64,000 nucleotides of DNA from CAADGU01 sp964581605 (GCA_964581605.1 CAZOPF010000009.1:27052-91051); one strand, 5' to 3'. Positions 53,201-60,806 are shown, numbered from the stretch's first letter. The notes: generated by a model from the sequence alone, not told the origin. Numbers and translations are program-made.

Positions 53201-53578
53201 GCCGCCATACACAGACACAATCGCCATGAGTTCCTCTGGCGTGGCCTCCGCGCCAATCGGTTTTTCCAGCAAGGCCACATCCAGCCAGAAGTTGACGGCC
53301 GCCGCAAACGCAACGGTCATATCATCGCTGTGCAGGTAGTGGGGGGCGGCGTCGCCCAATGTTTTGCGGATGTGCCAGAGGGATTGGCGCAGGTTACGGC
53401 GGGCGTTGTCGTCGCTGCTTTCCGGCCAGAGCAGCCCGGCCAGCTTTTCGCGGCGGTGGGCGGTGCCAGGGCTAAGCGCCAGGTAGGCGAACAAGGATTG
53501 GGCGGGGCGTGAGGGGAGAGGGACGGGTCGGCCGTCCAGTTTCACTTCAAACCGACCTGACAACCTGATCTCCAGCAT
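50222..53578 (-). CDS. BTAD/SARP-type STAND transcription regulator
   Basis: A 1118-residue regulator. An OmpR-like winged helix (LEIRLSGRFEVKLDGRPVPL to WHIRKTLGDA) and a BTAD helical domain occupy about residues 1-250. A low-complexity linker follows, then an NB-ARC ATPase with P-loop LTGTGGTGKTRLCL near 345 and LLLVLDNFERI, and a long TPR-like superhelix. No C-terminal LuxR domain is seen. Residues around 285-310 (PPLLRSSAPPLSRSSAP) come from an in-frame GAGGAGCGGAGG repeat. The start ATG at 53578 (MLEIRLSG) matches the usual family N-terminus; a longer frame exists upstream. It is divergent from two secreted-protein genes, plausible targets. Confidence 0.88.
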   Translation of the reverse strand: MLEIRLSGRFEVKLDGRPVPLPSRPAQSLFAYLALSPGTAHRREKLAGLLWPESSDDNARRNLRQSLWHIRKTLGDAAPHYLHSDDMTVAFAAAVNFWLDVALLEKPIGAEATPEELMAIVSVYGGELLPGFYDDWVVWQRERQQSLFERKMEQLLDRLTAVHRWDDLLEWGERWLAFGQSPEVAYRALMVAHAGRGDLVRMAAVYRRCVDALEKELGVEPSPQTRALFEQLLHSQEGDVLAATLFPLSRQLAEEAGHDGQSIVPQVQQTQPDWEPPDSPTADLDAPPLLSSAPPLLRSSAPPLSRSSAPLHNLPPQATSFIGREAEVTAVCHQLAQPTTRLLTLTGTGGTGKTRLCLQVAAAALPDFADGVWFVPLAAITDPTLVAATIARQLGLQESPGMPPWPDVLAAYLREKELLLVLDNFERIVTAAPQLAEWLTAAPRLKILITSRVSLHLSIAQSYEVLPLLRPDPQQLPPLAQLQQVESVQLFVERARETKPAFALALENAPDVAEICTRLDGLPLALELAAARIRLMSPRQMRTRLNRRLQWLTGGARDAPARQQTLRATLDWSHDLLPAAEQTLFRRLAVFVSGCTLEATEAIANADGNLDILNGLESLLDHHLLQQHEVDSEPRFTMLETIREYALEKLAESGEQERLWQQHTAYFVALAERAEPELRRANQLLWLDRLESENDNLQAALTWSCEHDPQEALRLVGALAWFWYMRGYWQGVTDWQVKILALPQNQTPSLARLKALTFMVRNSWGGGDRHMATTYQPESLSLARRLADKELLVYALCDGGSIEAALGNQTTAQSLLDEALRLSQQTKDIWLYGYASHYQGLYLAAYRQDYVAARIHHETAVEIFEEIRDDFFLADSLYRLSMAVSCQGHHSLALSLGEASLKYFQKFSNNLKIAILTNHLGDVAYNQGDMNQARKYVEEGLRQFSQLGVRWGIAQSFMLLGEVALVNGEYEQAKKFFADSLTIWRERKVKYASARLLALLGQACLQPGEIEQAMACFQESLCLAQEVNVKKLICRGVEGMAGVWAARGETLRAATLLGATAVYYSTAQNIRAPAFQVGYEKVMATIRAQLDEDTFTQTWAAGQAMSLEEVVALALWRE
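52650..52725. repeat. GAGGAGCGGAGG-word repeat inside regulator gene
   Basis: ggagcggaggagcggaggag is iterated about six times. It is read in frame on the minus strand as a Ser/Pro/Leu linker between the BTAD and ATPase domains. Confidence 0.75.
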
Positions 53579-54022
53579 GTTTACCGACTTGTTCGGCTGC
53601 GAACGCGAAATGTGGGCATCTTGTAATGGATGGTGAGTTGCTGACTGCCAGAAGTATAGCGAAAACAGGTTGCCTTTCAAGAACGGAATTTGGGCAACAG
53701 ATGGTGAAAAGACACGGCCGTAGATGCTGGTGGACGGCCGTGTCCTAAAGTGACGCCTGTATTTCAACGCTGATTCAACGATAGCCATTAAGATTTACAT
53801 TGACGGTTTTTCATCACTCATTTTGTGTTTATAGCCAACAGGCAACCTTCATCCCAGAACTGACATACCCTTCTTCGTCCTACGCACAGCACCCCCAGGT
53901 TACTGTTGAAAAGGAGGTAACGATGTTTCGATCCCAACCGGCGCTTTATCCGCCATAGGCACATTTTATTTCTGTAAAACCCATTAATTTTGTATGGCAA
54001 CTTTATGCCTAAGGAGAAAATC
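53579..54022. promoter_or_regulatory. Divergent regulatory region with ACGGCCGT hairpin
   Basis: 444 bases between the BTAD regulator and the secreted pair. At 53711-53744 GACACGGCCGT and ACGGCCGTGTC form a perfect 11-base stem around a 12-base loop. At 53923-53958 an 11-codon frame with an excellent ribosome site is listed separately. The rest shows no gene; the SARP-type regulator may bind direct repeats here, but none was identified. Confidence 0.55.
53923..53958 (+). CDS. 11-codon leader peptide candidate
   Basis: ATG to TAG encoding MFRSQPALYPP, preceded by AAAAGGAGG 5 bases before the start, the strongest ribosome site in this part of the window. It ends 64 bases before the first secreted CxC protein. 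Such a short translated leader suggests attenuation or translational coupling control. There is no independent evidence that it is expressed. Confidence 0.4.
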   Translation: MFRSQPALYPP

Positions 54023-54562
54023 ATGTTCTCGCACACGAAGAAGCTCAAACGATACGTCGTGCCCTGGTTCTGTTTGTTGGCTGTCCTGTTTCTGGCAGGC
54101 GTCGCCAGCGCGGCTCCCCATGAGAGTGCCCTCAACCAGAGTGCCTATAACCAGACTGATGACCAGTTCGTACCGGCCGTCTACACCTTTGAAGGCCCGT
54201 ACCTGCCCAAAGTGCTCGATACGGCCGCTCGTACCATCCAGGCGTGTCTTTGTGAAGGCATGGTCAGCTACTTCGAATTTAAGCAGTTTGAGGGACTGAC
54301 CGATCCCTGGTATCACCTGTCTATCTACTTCGGTGACAGCTACCCCGGCTCAATTACTCCGAACCATTGGGAACTCATCCGCTTTCAAAACGCCTCACTA
54401 CCGAAGGCGCTGACAGAGGCTGCTGAATATGTGGATGGCTGCCAGTGCCAGGAGTATGTAATGAACGTGGCTTACGAACGGATTTACTTTGCCTCTGATT
54501 CGGTAGCCCCCCAGCATATCGTCTATCTGGCTATCGGCTCGCCGCTCTCGGATGAGAAATGA
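54023..54562 (+). CDS. Secreted CxC protein A, unknown family
   Basis: A 179-residue exported protein with a typical signal peptide ending GVASAAP. The mature part has TFEGPYL, a first CLC motif (QACLCEGMVSYF) and a second CQC (VDGCQCQEYVMNV), with WELIRFQNASLPKALTEAAE between. Its neighbour shares the same order. AAGGAGAA precedes the ATG. No domain family was recognised. The paired CxC motifs suggest metal binding or disulfides outside the membrane. It is probably cotranscribed with its paralogue. Confidence 0.8.
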   Translation: MFSHTKKLKRYVVPWFCLLAVLFLAGVASAAPHESALNQSAYNQTDDQFVPAVYTFEGPYLPKVLDTAARTIQACLCEGMVSYFEFKQFEGLTDPWYHLSIYFGDSYPGSITPNHWELIRFQNASLPKALTEAAEYVDGCQCQEYVMNVAYERIYFASDSVAPQHIVYLAIGSPLSDEK

Positions 54563-54648
54563 GCCGCTGTTTCAACTATCAAACATTGTGTATCGGACAC
54601 AGCGGTTATGGTAGCCGGGTGTGTCCACAGTTTATAAGGAGATTAAAA

Positions 54649-55167
54649 ATGTTTACCAATGACAAAAAATTGAAGGTCTGGCAATGGGTTGGCCTGTGTC
54701 TGCTTGTGGCCCTGTTTTTGACCAATTCGGTTGGTGCCGCAGGATCGGGCAAAGCCACTGACCGGCACAAGACGGTTCCGGTGCCTGCTTCGTTTACCTT
54801 TGAAGGTCCATGGTTGACCACTTTATTGGGCGCGGCCGCACAAACCATGCAGAGGTGCAACTGCCAAAATCTGGTCAGCCACTTTACCTACGAACGTCTC
54901 ACGACCGGCGGGCATCGCCTGACCATTTTTATGGATCGGCCAAATGACCCGGGCGTTGACACACCAGACACCTGGGAAATTGTTCAATTCCGGGGCAATT
55001 CCCTGCATGCTGCTTTGCGGGAAGCCGCGAAATATATGCGGAACTGTGGCTGCGATGTAGCCGTGCGCAACGTCATGTTTGAACCGCCAACTACACCTCA
55101 GATCGCTCCTGCTTCCCGACCTGTCTATACGGTTTCTATTGTGCTTGAGTCCCCTCCGCCGAATTAG
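54649..55167 (+). CDS. Secreted CxC protein B, paralogue of A
   Basis: A 172-residue exported protein. The signal peptide is followed by TFEGPWL, CNC (QRCNCQNLVSHF), WEIVQFRGNSLHAALREAAK and CGC (RNCGCDVAVRNV). It aligns with the upstream protein over the whole mature length, with both CxC pairs kept. AAGGAGA lies before the ATG. It is followed by an intrinsic terminator. The function is unknown; regulation by the divergent BTAD protein is plausible. Confidence 0.8.
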   Translation: MFTNDKKLKVWQWVGLCLLVALFLTNSVGAAGSGKATDRHKTVPVPASFTFEGPWLTTLLGAAAQTMQRCNCQNLVSHFTYERLTTGGHRLTIFMDRPNDPGVDTPDTWEIVQFRGNSLHAALREAAKYMRNCGCDVAVRNVMFEPPTTPQIAPASRPVYTVSIVLESPPPN

Positions 55168-55209
55168 AAGGTGATGGTTTGCGGTAAACGAATAGCCAGG
55201 CAGATCAGG

Positions 55210-55251
55210 AACGGCCGATGTTTACTGAAATATGTGAGCATCGGCCGTTTT
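55210..55251 (+). terminator. Intrinsic terminator after CxC pair
   Basis: AACGGCCGATG, 18 bases, CATCGGCCGTT, then TTTATTG: an 11-base perfect stem with a short T-run. It is located between convergent genes and abuts the methyltransferase stop codon at 55250. Confidence 0.75.
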
Positions 55252-55852
55252 ATTGTTCCAATCGGTGAAACCAGAACCAGCCGGACTGCCAGCTTTTGTT
55301 TTCCACATGGGTCATGCCAATTTCACTTTTTTCCAGCACAAAATCGGCCGCAAAGAGGGTGTGTACGGCCGTTTCCTCCATCCCTCGTGGCCCTTCTTCC
55401 CCTTCTCGTGTACCCAACCGGGCAAATAATAGATAGGTCGCGCCCGTTTCCAGCAAGCGGGCCAATTCATTTCGGTAAGCCAATCGTTGTGGTTCGGTCA
55501 GGGCGTGCAAGCAGCCGACATCTATCGCCAGTTGGTAACGGCCGTGCAAAAATCCTAACTCTGTGACCGACGCTGCCTGAAAATGAACCTGCTCGGCCAC
55601 TCCTGCGGCCTCTGCCCGCAAACGCGCTTCGGCAATCGCCTGTGGTATAAAATCTATTCCGTCGGCCTGCCAGCCATGTTGTGCCAGATAAATGGTAGTA
55701 CGGCCGTAACCGCAGCCTAAATCTAATGCCCGACCGGGGGGTAATACGGCCGTCAGCGCCACCACTTCTGGCGGTGGCTCAGACTGATCCCAGGGCACCT
55801 GCCCCGCCTCATACCGCTCCGCAAATCGTTGATACGTTTCGTCGTCCATCAT
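55250..55852 (-). CDS. Class I SAM methyltransferase (thiol-methyltransferase-like)
   Basis: A 200-residue methyltransferase. The N-terminal YEAGQVPWDQSEPPPEVVAL precedes motif I ALDLGCGYGRTTIYLAQHGW, with the acidic loop GIDFIPQAIAEAR and AIDVGCLHAL in place of the usual motif IV. The PWD preface and overall size resemble TPMT/TehB-like enzymes that methylate thiols, sulfide, tellurite or selenium compounds. It is last gene of a four-gene operon with persulfide-oxidising and rhodanese genes, which favours S-methylation. The start ATG at 55852 overlaps the MFS stop by ATGA. Confidence 0.85.
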   Translation of the reverse strand: MMDDETYQRFAERYEAGQVPWDQSEPPPEVVALTAVLPPGRALDLGCGYGRTTIYLAQHGWQADGIDFIPQAIAEARLRAEAAGVAEQVHFQAASVTELGFLHGRYQLAIDVGCLHALTEPQRLAYRNELARLLETGATYLLFARLGTREGEEGPRGMEETAVHTLFAADFVLEKSEIGMTHVENKSWQSGWFWFHRLEQ

Positions 55853-57129
55853 CCGTTTGCCCATCGTTCCCTCATTTTCTGGCGTCCCGGCAATGTCTCT
55901 TGCATCACCCCCGCTACCAGCAGACCAGATAAGAAAGTGAGGGCGGCAATGGCGCTGATGGCAACTTCCATATTGAACAAATCGGCCAATAAACCAGCCA
56001 GAATACCGCCCAAAGCAAAGCCCATGTCCCGCCATAAACGGTAAACGCCCACAGCCGTACCCCGCCAGGCAGGATGCGCCACATCGGATACGGCCGCCAG
56101 CAAGGTGGGATATACCATCGCTGTGCCCAATCCTAACAATCCCGCGGCTGCCATGAATGTTGGCATCACCTCCCCCGCGACGAACAGCCCAATCCCGACA
56201 GCCTGTAACCACATACCCAAAACAATCAGCCATTTTCGCCCCCAGTGATCACTCAACGCGCCGGTAAATAACTGCCCTATCCCCCATACGGCCGGATAGG
56301 TAGCAGCAATGAGGGCTACCTGTTTGACCGGCAGGCCCAGCCCTACCAGCAGCAAGGGCACCAAACCCCAGACCATACCATCATTGAGATTATTCACCAT
56401 GCCTGCCTGGCTGACCGCAAATAAGCTCTTGTCTTGCCAGCTTACGCGCAGGAAAACTTGCCGAAAATCGAGTTGGGCTGAGGTGGCCGATGGTGCATCT
56501 TGCTGCGCACGTTGGGCAGCTTCCAGGCCAGTGTGTTGACGGGTTTCGCGGACAAAAAACAGGGACAAAATCAGACCCATTCCAGCAAAAATGAGGCCAG
56601 GGGCAAAGGGCAACGGCCGTAACCCGTAGGTAGCGGCCAGATACCCGGTGACTAAGGCGGACAGGGAAACGGCCAGATACCCGGCAAATTCGTTTAGCCC
56701 CATCGCCAGGCCACGCTGCTTTGGTCCCACCAGATCGATTTTCATAATGACGGTGGTTGACCAGCAGAGCCCCTGGTTGATGCCTAACAAGACGTTGGCA
56801 AATATGATCCAACCCCAACTGGGGGCCAGGATGATAATCAGAGGTACAGGCAAGCCGACCAGCCAACCGAGGATGAGAATGGGTTTACGGCCGTACCTGT
56901 CCCCCAACCGCCCCGCAAACAAATTGGCCAGCGCCTTCACCAGACCAAAGCTGATGAGAAAGGAGAGAGCGGCCGTTTTGGAGATCAGGCCAAAATCTGC
57001 TTCGGCAACCAGCGGCAGGATGGTGCGCTCCAGCCCAATCATCGCCCCTACAAAGGCATTGACGATGACCAAAAGTGCAAACTGCCGCCAATTTTCGCGC
57101 AGCCCCAGTGTGATAGTCTGTTTATTCAT
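55849..57129 (-). CDS. MFS transporter
   Basis: A 426-residue major facilitator with twelve predicted helices. The motif A-like loop is GRLGDRYGRKPILILGW after helix 2, and a second copy GALSDHWGRKWLIVLG sits in the C-terminal half. It probably exports or imports a small molecule with protons. It starts immediately after the TAA of the rhodanese-persulfide dioxygenase gene and overlaps the methyltransferase gene, so it belongs to the same operon. The cargo may be a sulfur species or thiol conjugate; this is inferred from neighbours only. Confidence 0.88.
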   Translation of the reverse strand: MNKQTITLGLRENWRQFALLVIVNAFVGAMIGLERTILPLVAEADFGLISKTAALSFLISFGLVKALANLFAGRLGDRYGRKPILILGWLVGLPVPLIIILAPSWGWIIFANVLLGINQGLCWSTTVIMKIDLVGPKQRGLAMGLNEFAGYLAVSLSALVTGYLAATYGLRPLPFAPGLIFAGMGLILSLFFVRETRQHTGLEAAQRAQQDAPSATSAQLDFRQVFLRVSWQDKSLFAVSQAGMVNNLNDGMVWGLVPLLLVGLGLPVKQVALIAATYPAVWGIGQLFTGALSDHWGRKWLIVLGMWLQAVGIGLFVAGEVMPTFMAAAGLLGLGTAMVYPTLLAAVSDVAHPAWRGTAVGVYRLWRDMGFALGGILAGLLADLFNMEVAISAIAALTFLSGLLVAGVMQETLPGRQKMRERWANG

Positions 57130-58239
57130 TTAGCCAACAGCACAGCGATTAGCGCCAGCTTCTAAATCGGTGACATTGCCTTCCGGCCATTCGCCCGCTT
57201 CGTTGAATGCCACAATGCGCCCATGGTTGGGTGGCGTTTCTGGTAGGCGTTGTAATAAGGTGTTGACAAAATCGCTTTCAGAGAGGGCGAGTACGGCCGT
57301 GTCCCGTTGTACCTGGGCCAGCGGAGCGTAGATCGCCTGCCCATCAAAAGGAACGGGCTGGTCGGTATGGCCGGGCAAAATGAGCGTCTGCGGAGGCAGG
57401 GTCAATAATTGTTGTAAGGAGCTATAAAGCAAATGCGCCCGGTGGTAGGCGTCGTCGGCTGTCGCTTCCAGGTCAGGGCGGCCAACGGCCGTCAGAAACA
57501 AGGTGTCCCCCGTTATCAGTGCCTCTTCGTTCACACAGTAACAGACGCTTTCCAACGTGTGCCCTGGTGTATGCAGGGTGGCCATGCGGGCCGCGCCAAT
57601 GGGGAGGATGTCGTGGTCGTGTACGGCCGTAAAAGGATAAGTCGCTCGCTGCTGCGCCGGTAAATAAAAAGTTGCCTCGCAGACCTCTGCCAGCCATCGC
57701 CCGCGAGAGAGATGATCGGCGTGAATGTGGGTATCCAGCACATGAGTAATCTGCCACCCCTGCTGCCGTGCCAGTTCCAGATAAACAGCCGGATCAAGCG
57801 CCGCATCCACTACGGCCGCCTGCCCTTCGGAGCCAATCAGGTAAGAAAGGCACCCTTTGCCCGTGCGCCGAACCTGGATGATGCGCCAATCCGGGTTGGC
57901 CGTGGGCACGGTCGCGCTGTTCCAGGCCAGGCTCCACGCCTTCATACCCCCCGCTAACGAGAGGGCAGCGTAGCCCTGTTGCCGTAATTGCCGCGCCGCC
58001 TCCAGACTAACCACCCCTTCCCGGCAAACAGTCACAATCGGCCGGCCCGGCGCCAGGGTCACATCCTTCAATGCCTGCGGATTATTGCTTTTCAGGTCAT
58101 CATACACATCCGCATGGGCACTGCCCGGAATGGCCCACTCCTGAAAATCGGCGGTGCGGCGCACATCCAAAACAGTAACCGGCTCGCCAGCAGCTAACAT
58201 CGTTTGTAATGTCTGTACATCTATTGTTTGTTCGCTCAT
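57130..58239 (-). CDS. Rhodanese-persulfide dioxygenase (MBL) fusion
   Basis: A 369-residue fusion. The N-terminal rhodanese domain (about 8-105) has its active Cys72 in TVCREGVVS. The metallo-beta-lactamase domain has H171-x-H173-x-D175-H176 (DTHIHADHLSRG) and HTPGHTLESVCY, as in ETHE1/Blh persulfide dioxygenases. It would oxidise glutathione persulfide to sulfite while the rhodanese handles sulfane sulfur. In many known fusions the rhodanese follows the dioxygenase; here it comes first. The start ATG at 58239 has GAGGAAAACC upstream; an ATG at 58251 that overlaps the regulator stop (ATGA) is an alternative. Confidence 0.88.
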   Translation of the reverse strand: MSEQTIDVQTLQTMLAAGEPVTVLDVRRTADFQEWAIPGSAHADVYDDLKSNNPQALKDVTLAPGRPIVTVCREGVVSLEAARQLRQQGYAALSLAGGMKAWSLAWNSATVPTANPDWRIIQVRRTGKGCLSYLIGSEGQAAVVDAALDPAVYLELARQQGWQITHVLDTHIHADHLSRGRWLAEVCEATFYLPAQQRATYPFTAVHDHDILPIGAARMATLHTPGHTLESVCYCVNEEALITGDTLFLTAVGRPDLEATADDAYHRAHLLYSSLQQLLTLPPQTLILPGHTDQPVPFDGQAIYAPLAQVQRDTAVLALSESDFVNTLLQRLPETPPNHGRIVAFNEAGEWPEGNVTDLEAGANRCAVG

Positions 58240-58247
58240 GGTTTTCC

Positions 58248-58919
58248 TCATCCAGCCAGGGCAAAACCTGCCTGCTGCCACTCCACCACCCCTTCTTCCA
58301 GGCGGGCAACAGGCCATCCGGCCCCGGCCAACAGGGCCAGCGCCTCGTCCGCATAAACACAATATGGCCCGCGACAATAAGCGACAATTGTTTTGCCCAG
58401 AGGGAGTTCTGATAGTCGCTGCGCGACTTCGTTCCAGGGTAGAGAAATAGCACCCGGTATATGAGCGGCATCGTATTCAACCGTCGGCCGTGCATCCAGC
58501 AGCACAACGTCGCCGGTTTGCAATCGGGCCAGAAGTTCAACGGCCGTAATCCCGGTAAACTCATGCCGCCGCTTTCGATAGGTGTTCAAAGCCTGCCCAA
58601 CCTCCGCCAACTGCTGGTCGGCCACCGCCCGGAGTTGTAACCATAACTGTGCTATCGCCGGATCAGCGAGATGGTAGCGAATGTATTGTCCTTCGCGCAC
58701 GGCCGTGACCAGCCGGGCCCGTTTTAGCCGTTGTAAGTGCTGCGAGGTGTTGGCCACGCTCATATGGGCTTCCAGAGCCAGTTCTTCGACTGTGCGCGGC
58801 GCCTGGGTCAGCAAATCCAGCAGCTCCAGCCGGTGTGGGTTGGCCAGCGCATGGGCGATCTGAGCAAAAAGGCGGTAAAGGTTTTCTTTATTCTGATGTT
58901 CCATCTTTGTTGTATTCAT
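58248..58919 (-). CDS. ArsR-family regulator with C-terminal rhodanese domain
   Basis: A 223-residue repressor. The N-terminal winged helix (LANPHRLELLDLLTQAPRTV, SVANTSQHLQRLKRARLV) is of ArsR type. The C-terminal rhodanese domain carries C182RGPYC187. Fusion proteins of this type sense sulfane sulfur or persulfide through the rhodanese Cys. It is first gene of the operon. A perfect dyad lies over its predicted transcription start, so it represses itself and the three genes downstream. The start was taken at 58919 (MNTTKMEHQN); 58904 is the alternative. Confidence 0.92.
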   Translation of the reverse strand: MNTTKMEHQNKENLYRLFAQIAHALANPHRLELLDLLTQAPRTVEELALEAHMSVANTSQHLQRLKRARLVTAVREGQYIRYHLADPAIAQLWLQLRAVADQQLAEVGQALNTYRKRRHEFTGITAVELLARLQTGDVVLLDARPTVEYDAAHIPGAISLPWNEVAQRLSELPLGKTIVAYCRGPYCVYADEALALLAGAGWPVARLEEGVVEWQQAGFALAG

Positions 58920-58920
58920 G

Positions 58921-58967
58921 TATTCAATATGTTTATTGAATAGTATCGCCAATGAAATTCTTGTCAA
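58921..58967 (-). promoter_or_regulatory. Promoter and ArsR operator of the sulfur operon
   Basis: On the minus strand, TTGACA (58967-58962), 16 bases, TACTAT (58945-58940). A perfect dyad, TATTCAATA, 4 bases, TATTGAATA (58921-58942), covers the -10 end and the expected start site near 58933. A bound ArsR protein would block initiation. Confidence 0.75.
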
Positions 58968-58994
58968 CAGCAAGCCAGAAGTTAGCTCCCCCAT

Positions 58995-59112
58995 AGTTCG
59001 GCCGATTGCACGGCCGTGATCGTTGCTCCGTTAATCAGTTGCCCGTAAATTTTGCCCATTTGCGCCACCGGCATGTTCGGCCACATGCGCAAAAATCAAA
59101 CTGCCTGCCACA
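58995..59112. other. Short spacer with possible gene relic
   Basis: The minus strand reads MWPNMPVAQMGKIYGQL and then INGATITAVQSAELWGS before a stop, which resembles a protein C-terminus but has no start context and no recognised family. It is probably a relic. Confidence 0.3.
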
Positions 59113-60303
59113 TCAATGGGATGAGCGGAGTTGTTGGAAAAATCCGGCGGTGCGGGCGGCAATTTTGTCCCAGGTGAAGAGGTTGGCCACGGCCGTTGCC
59201 TCTTGCCCCAATCGCTGGCGTAAATCGGCATCAGCCAAAAGGTGCTGAATGGCTGCGGCCAACGCTGCTGGATTGTCTGGGGGGGCGAGCCACACATTTT
59301 GGCCGTGAACCAGTTCCGGGGTGGGTGTAGTGGGAAGCGTGGTCAGCAGGACACGGCCGTGCGCCAGTGCCGCCATCAAGGTGCCCCGCCGCAGCGACGC
59401 CCCATCTCGATAGGCCAGCACCATCAGGTCTACGGCCGTCAGGTAAGCCGATGCTTCATAATCAGAGACAAAACCCGTCCAGTGAACCCGCTTGCTCAGG
59501 TTATGCTGTTTGATAAAAGCGTCTAATTGTTCATAAAAAAGCTGGTTATTAGCTTCATCGCTGCTGCCCGTGCGCCCGCCAATAAACACCACATGCACAT
59601 GATCCGGTAGTTTAGCCAACGCTTGCAGCAAGGTGTCGGCCCCCTTGCTTTCATGCAAAAAGCCGAAGTAGCCCAGCAAACAATCATTGTTATTCAGCCC
59701 CAATTGGCGGCGCGCGGCCGTGACTTCTGCGGGTGTCACCTCTCTGGCAATAATGTTGCTGCCAATGGGAATTTGCTCAATAGGGAGGCACACACGGGCT
59801 GTCAATGATTGATAGTCGGCAGCATTGGTGACAATAACGCCGGTTGCCTGCCGCGCCATAAAGGTGACGGCCGTGTCCCGCAGCCTCCCCGCTTTGGGAA
59901 ACAAATACGGCACGCGCAAATCGTGAAAGGTGACGACGGTTGTCGTGACCTCCTTCAATCGCCAGGGCAGCAGGTGGATGGCCGGGCTGCGCATATTGTA
60001 GGCGGCCGGCTGGTATTGAATGTTGACCACATCAAACTCATGGCGCACTGTCCAGTCGGCAATTTTGGCCATAGAAGGCCAGCGCCAACGGTTGATAAAA
60101 GGATACAGTTGGGCAAATGGGAGTTGGAATGGCTCGCCCGGCTTGCGGCTCTTCTCTGTCAGTCCGGGTGGTATGACCCCCCGTCGGGTCATAATATGAA
60201 TCTCATGCCCTTGTTCGGCTAAAGCCTTAGCCAATTCCTGTGTAAATGCGCCCACCCCGCCTTGCATGGGCGGGTACTCGCCTGTGACAAACCCAATCTT
60301 CAT
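59113..60303 (-). CDS. Glycosyltransferase family 4
   Basis: A 396-residue GT-B enzyme. The N-terminal domain begins MKIGFVTGEYPPMQGGVGAF, the donor-binding half has GYFGFLHESKGADTLLQALA and the late acidic motif near MVLAYRDGASLRRGTLMAAL. It transfers a sugar from a nucleotide sugar to a lipid or glycan acceptor at the inner face of the membrane. The start ATG at 60303 was preferred because upstream in-frame codons come from a TTGCAAGTTGCA repeat. It is followed at a distance by a GT2 gene in the same direction. Confidence 0.9.
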   Translation of the reverse strand: MKIGFVTGEYPPMQGGVGAFTQELAKALAEQGHEIHIMTRRGVIPPGLTEKSRKPGEPFQLPFAQLYPFINRWRWPSMAKIADWTVRHEFDVVNIQYQPAAYNMRSPAIHLLPWRLKEVTTTVVTFHDLRVPYLFPKAGRLRDTAVTFMARQATGVIVTNAADYQSLTARVCLPIEQIPIGSNIIAREVTPAEVTAARRQLGLNNNDCLLGYFGFLHESKGADTLLQALAKLPDHVHVVFIGGRTGSSDEANNQLFYEQLDAFIKQHNLSKRVHWTGFVSDYEASAYLTAVDLMVLAYRDGASLRRGTLMAALAHGRVLLTTLPTTPTPELVHGQNVWLAPPDNPAALAAAIQHLLADADLRQRLGQEATAVANLFTWDKIAARTAGFFQQLRSSH

Positions 60304-60372
60304 AGCTGGTTGCATGTTGCAAGTTGCAAGTTGCAAGTAACCACCTGCCACTTGCTACCTGCCACCTGCCAC
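60304..60372. repeat. TTGCAAGT and GGTGGCA-word hairpin
   Basis: ttgcaagttgcaagttgcaa then gccacttgctacctgccacc: iterated words of the same family as 6146, 26848 and 35437, located between the RHH-like gene and the GT4 gene. Confidence 0.65.
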
Positions 60373-60376
60373 CCGC

Positions 60377-60727
60377 TTACAACATCACATCCTCAGCGTT
60401 GATGGGATGACCCCGCCATTTCAGCAGGGAGAGGGCATACGTACGCCGCAACGAGGCAAAATCGGCTTTGCGATGTAGTTCGGTCTGGTTGGCCGGTTCA
60501 GGCCAACGGCCGTCGGCCACCTTCATTAAGTCTCGGTCATTCATGCTGTTAAGGGCGATTAAATCTTGATGAAATGCTTCAGGCACTTTGCCCAGTGAGG
60601 GGGGCATGCCGGCCTGGATGCACTGCATGATGACTTCCTGCAACGGCCACCTGGAGGCGTCCGCCATCTCTTTGAGCAGGTTGTAATCAACGTCTGATAA
60701 TTCAATGGTGACTTTGTGGGTTTTCAT
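60377..60727 (-). CDS. Ribbon-helix-helix-like small protein (possible antitoxin)
   Basis: A 116-residue protein whose start (THKVTIELSDVDYNLLKEMA then WPLQEVIMQCIQ) has the strand-helix-helix pattern of RHH DNA-binding proteins. The C-terminal half has KADFASLRRTYALSLLKWRG. Such proteins are often antitoxins, but no toxin gene adjoins it here. It could be an orphan regulator. The family is not recognised with certainty. Confidence 0.65.
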   Translation of the reverse strand: MKTHKVTIELSDVDYNLLKEMADASRWPLQEVIMQCIQAGMPPSLGKVPEAFHQDLIALNSMNDRDLMKVADGRWPEPANQTELHRKADFASLRRTYALSLLKWRGHPINAEDVML

Positions 60728-60806
60728 GGTTTCACCTTAGCTAATGGCTGTGGCCGGTTTCCAACCGGGCCACCGTTGGTACATAAACACCTCGACACTT
60801 TAACAC

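Noticed and set aside
53579..53788. 70-residue N-terminal extension of the BTAD regulator
   Set aside because: The family N-terminus begins at MLEIRLSG. The extension has no domain and contains the ACGGCCGT hairpin.
55853..56233. N-terminal extension of the methyltransferase frame
   Set aside because: The extension is antisense-independent overlap with the MFS gene in another frame. The ATGA junction and the normal family length support the start at 55852.
59031..59297. 88-codon minus-strand frame overlapping the end of the GT4 gene
   Set aside because: It lies in a different frame from a complete glycosyltransferase and shows no domain.
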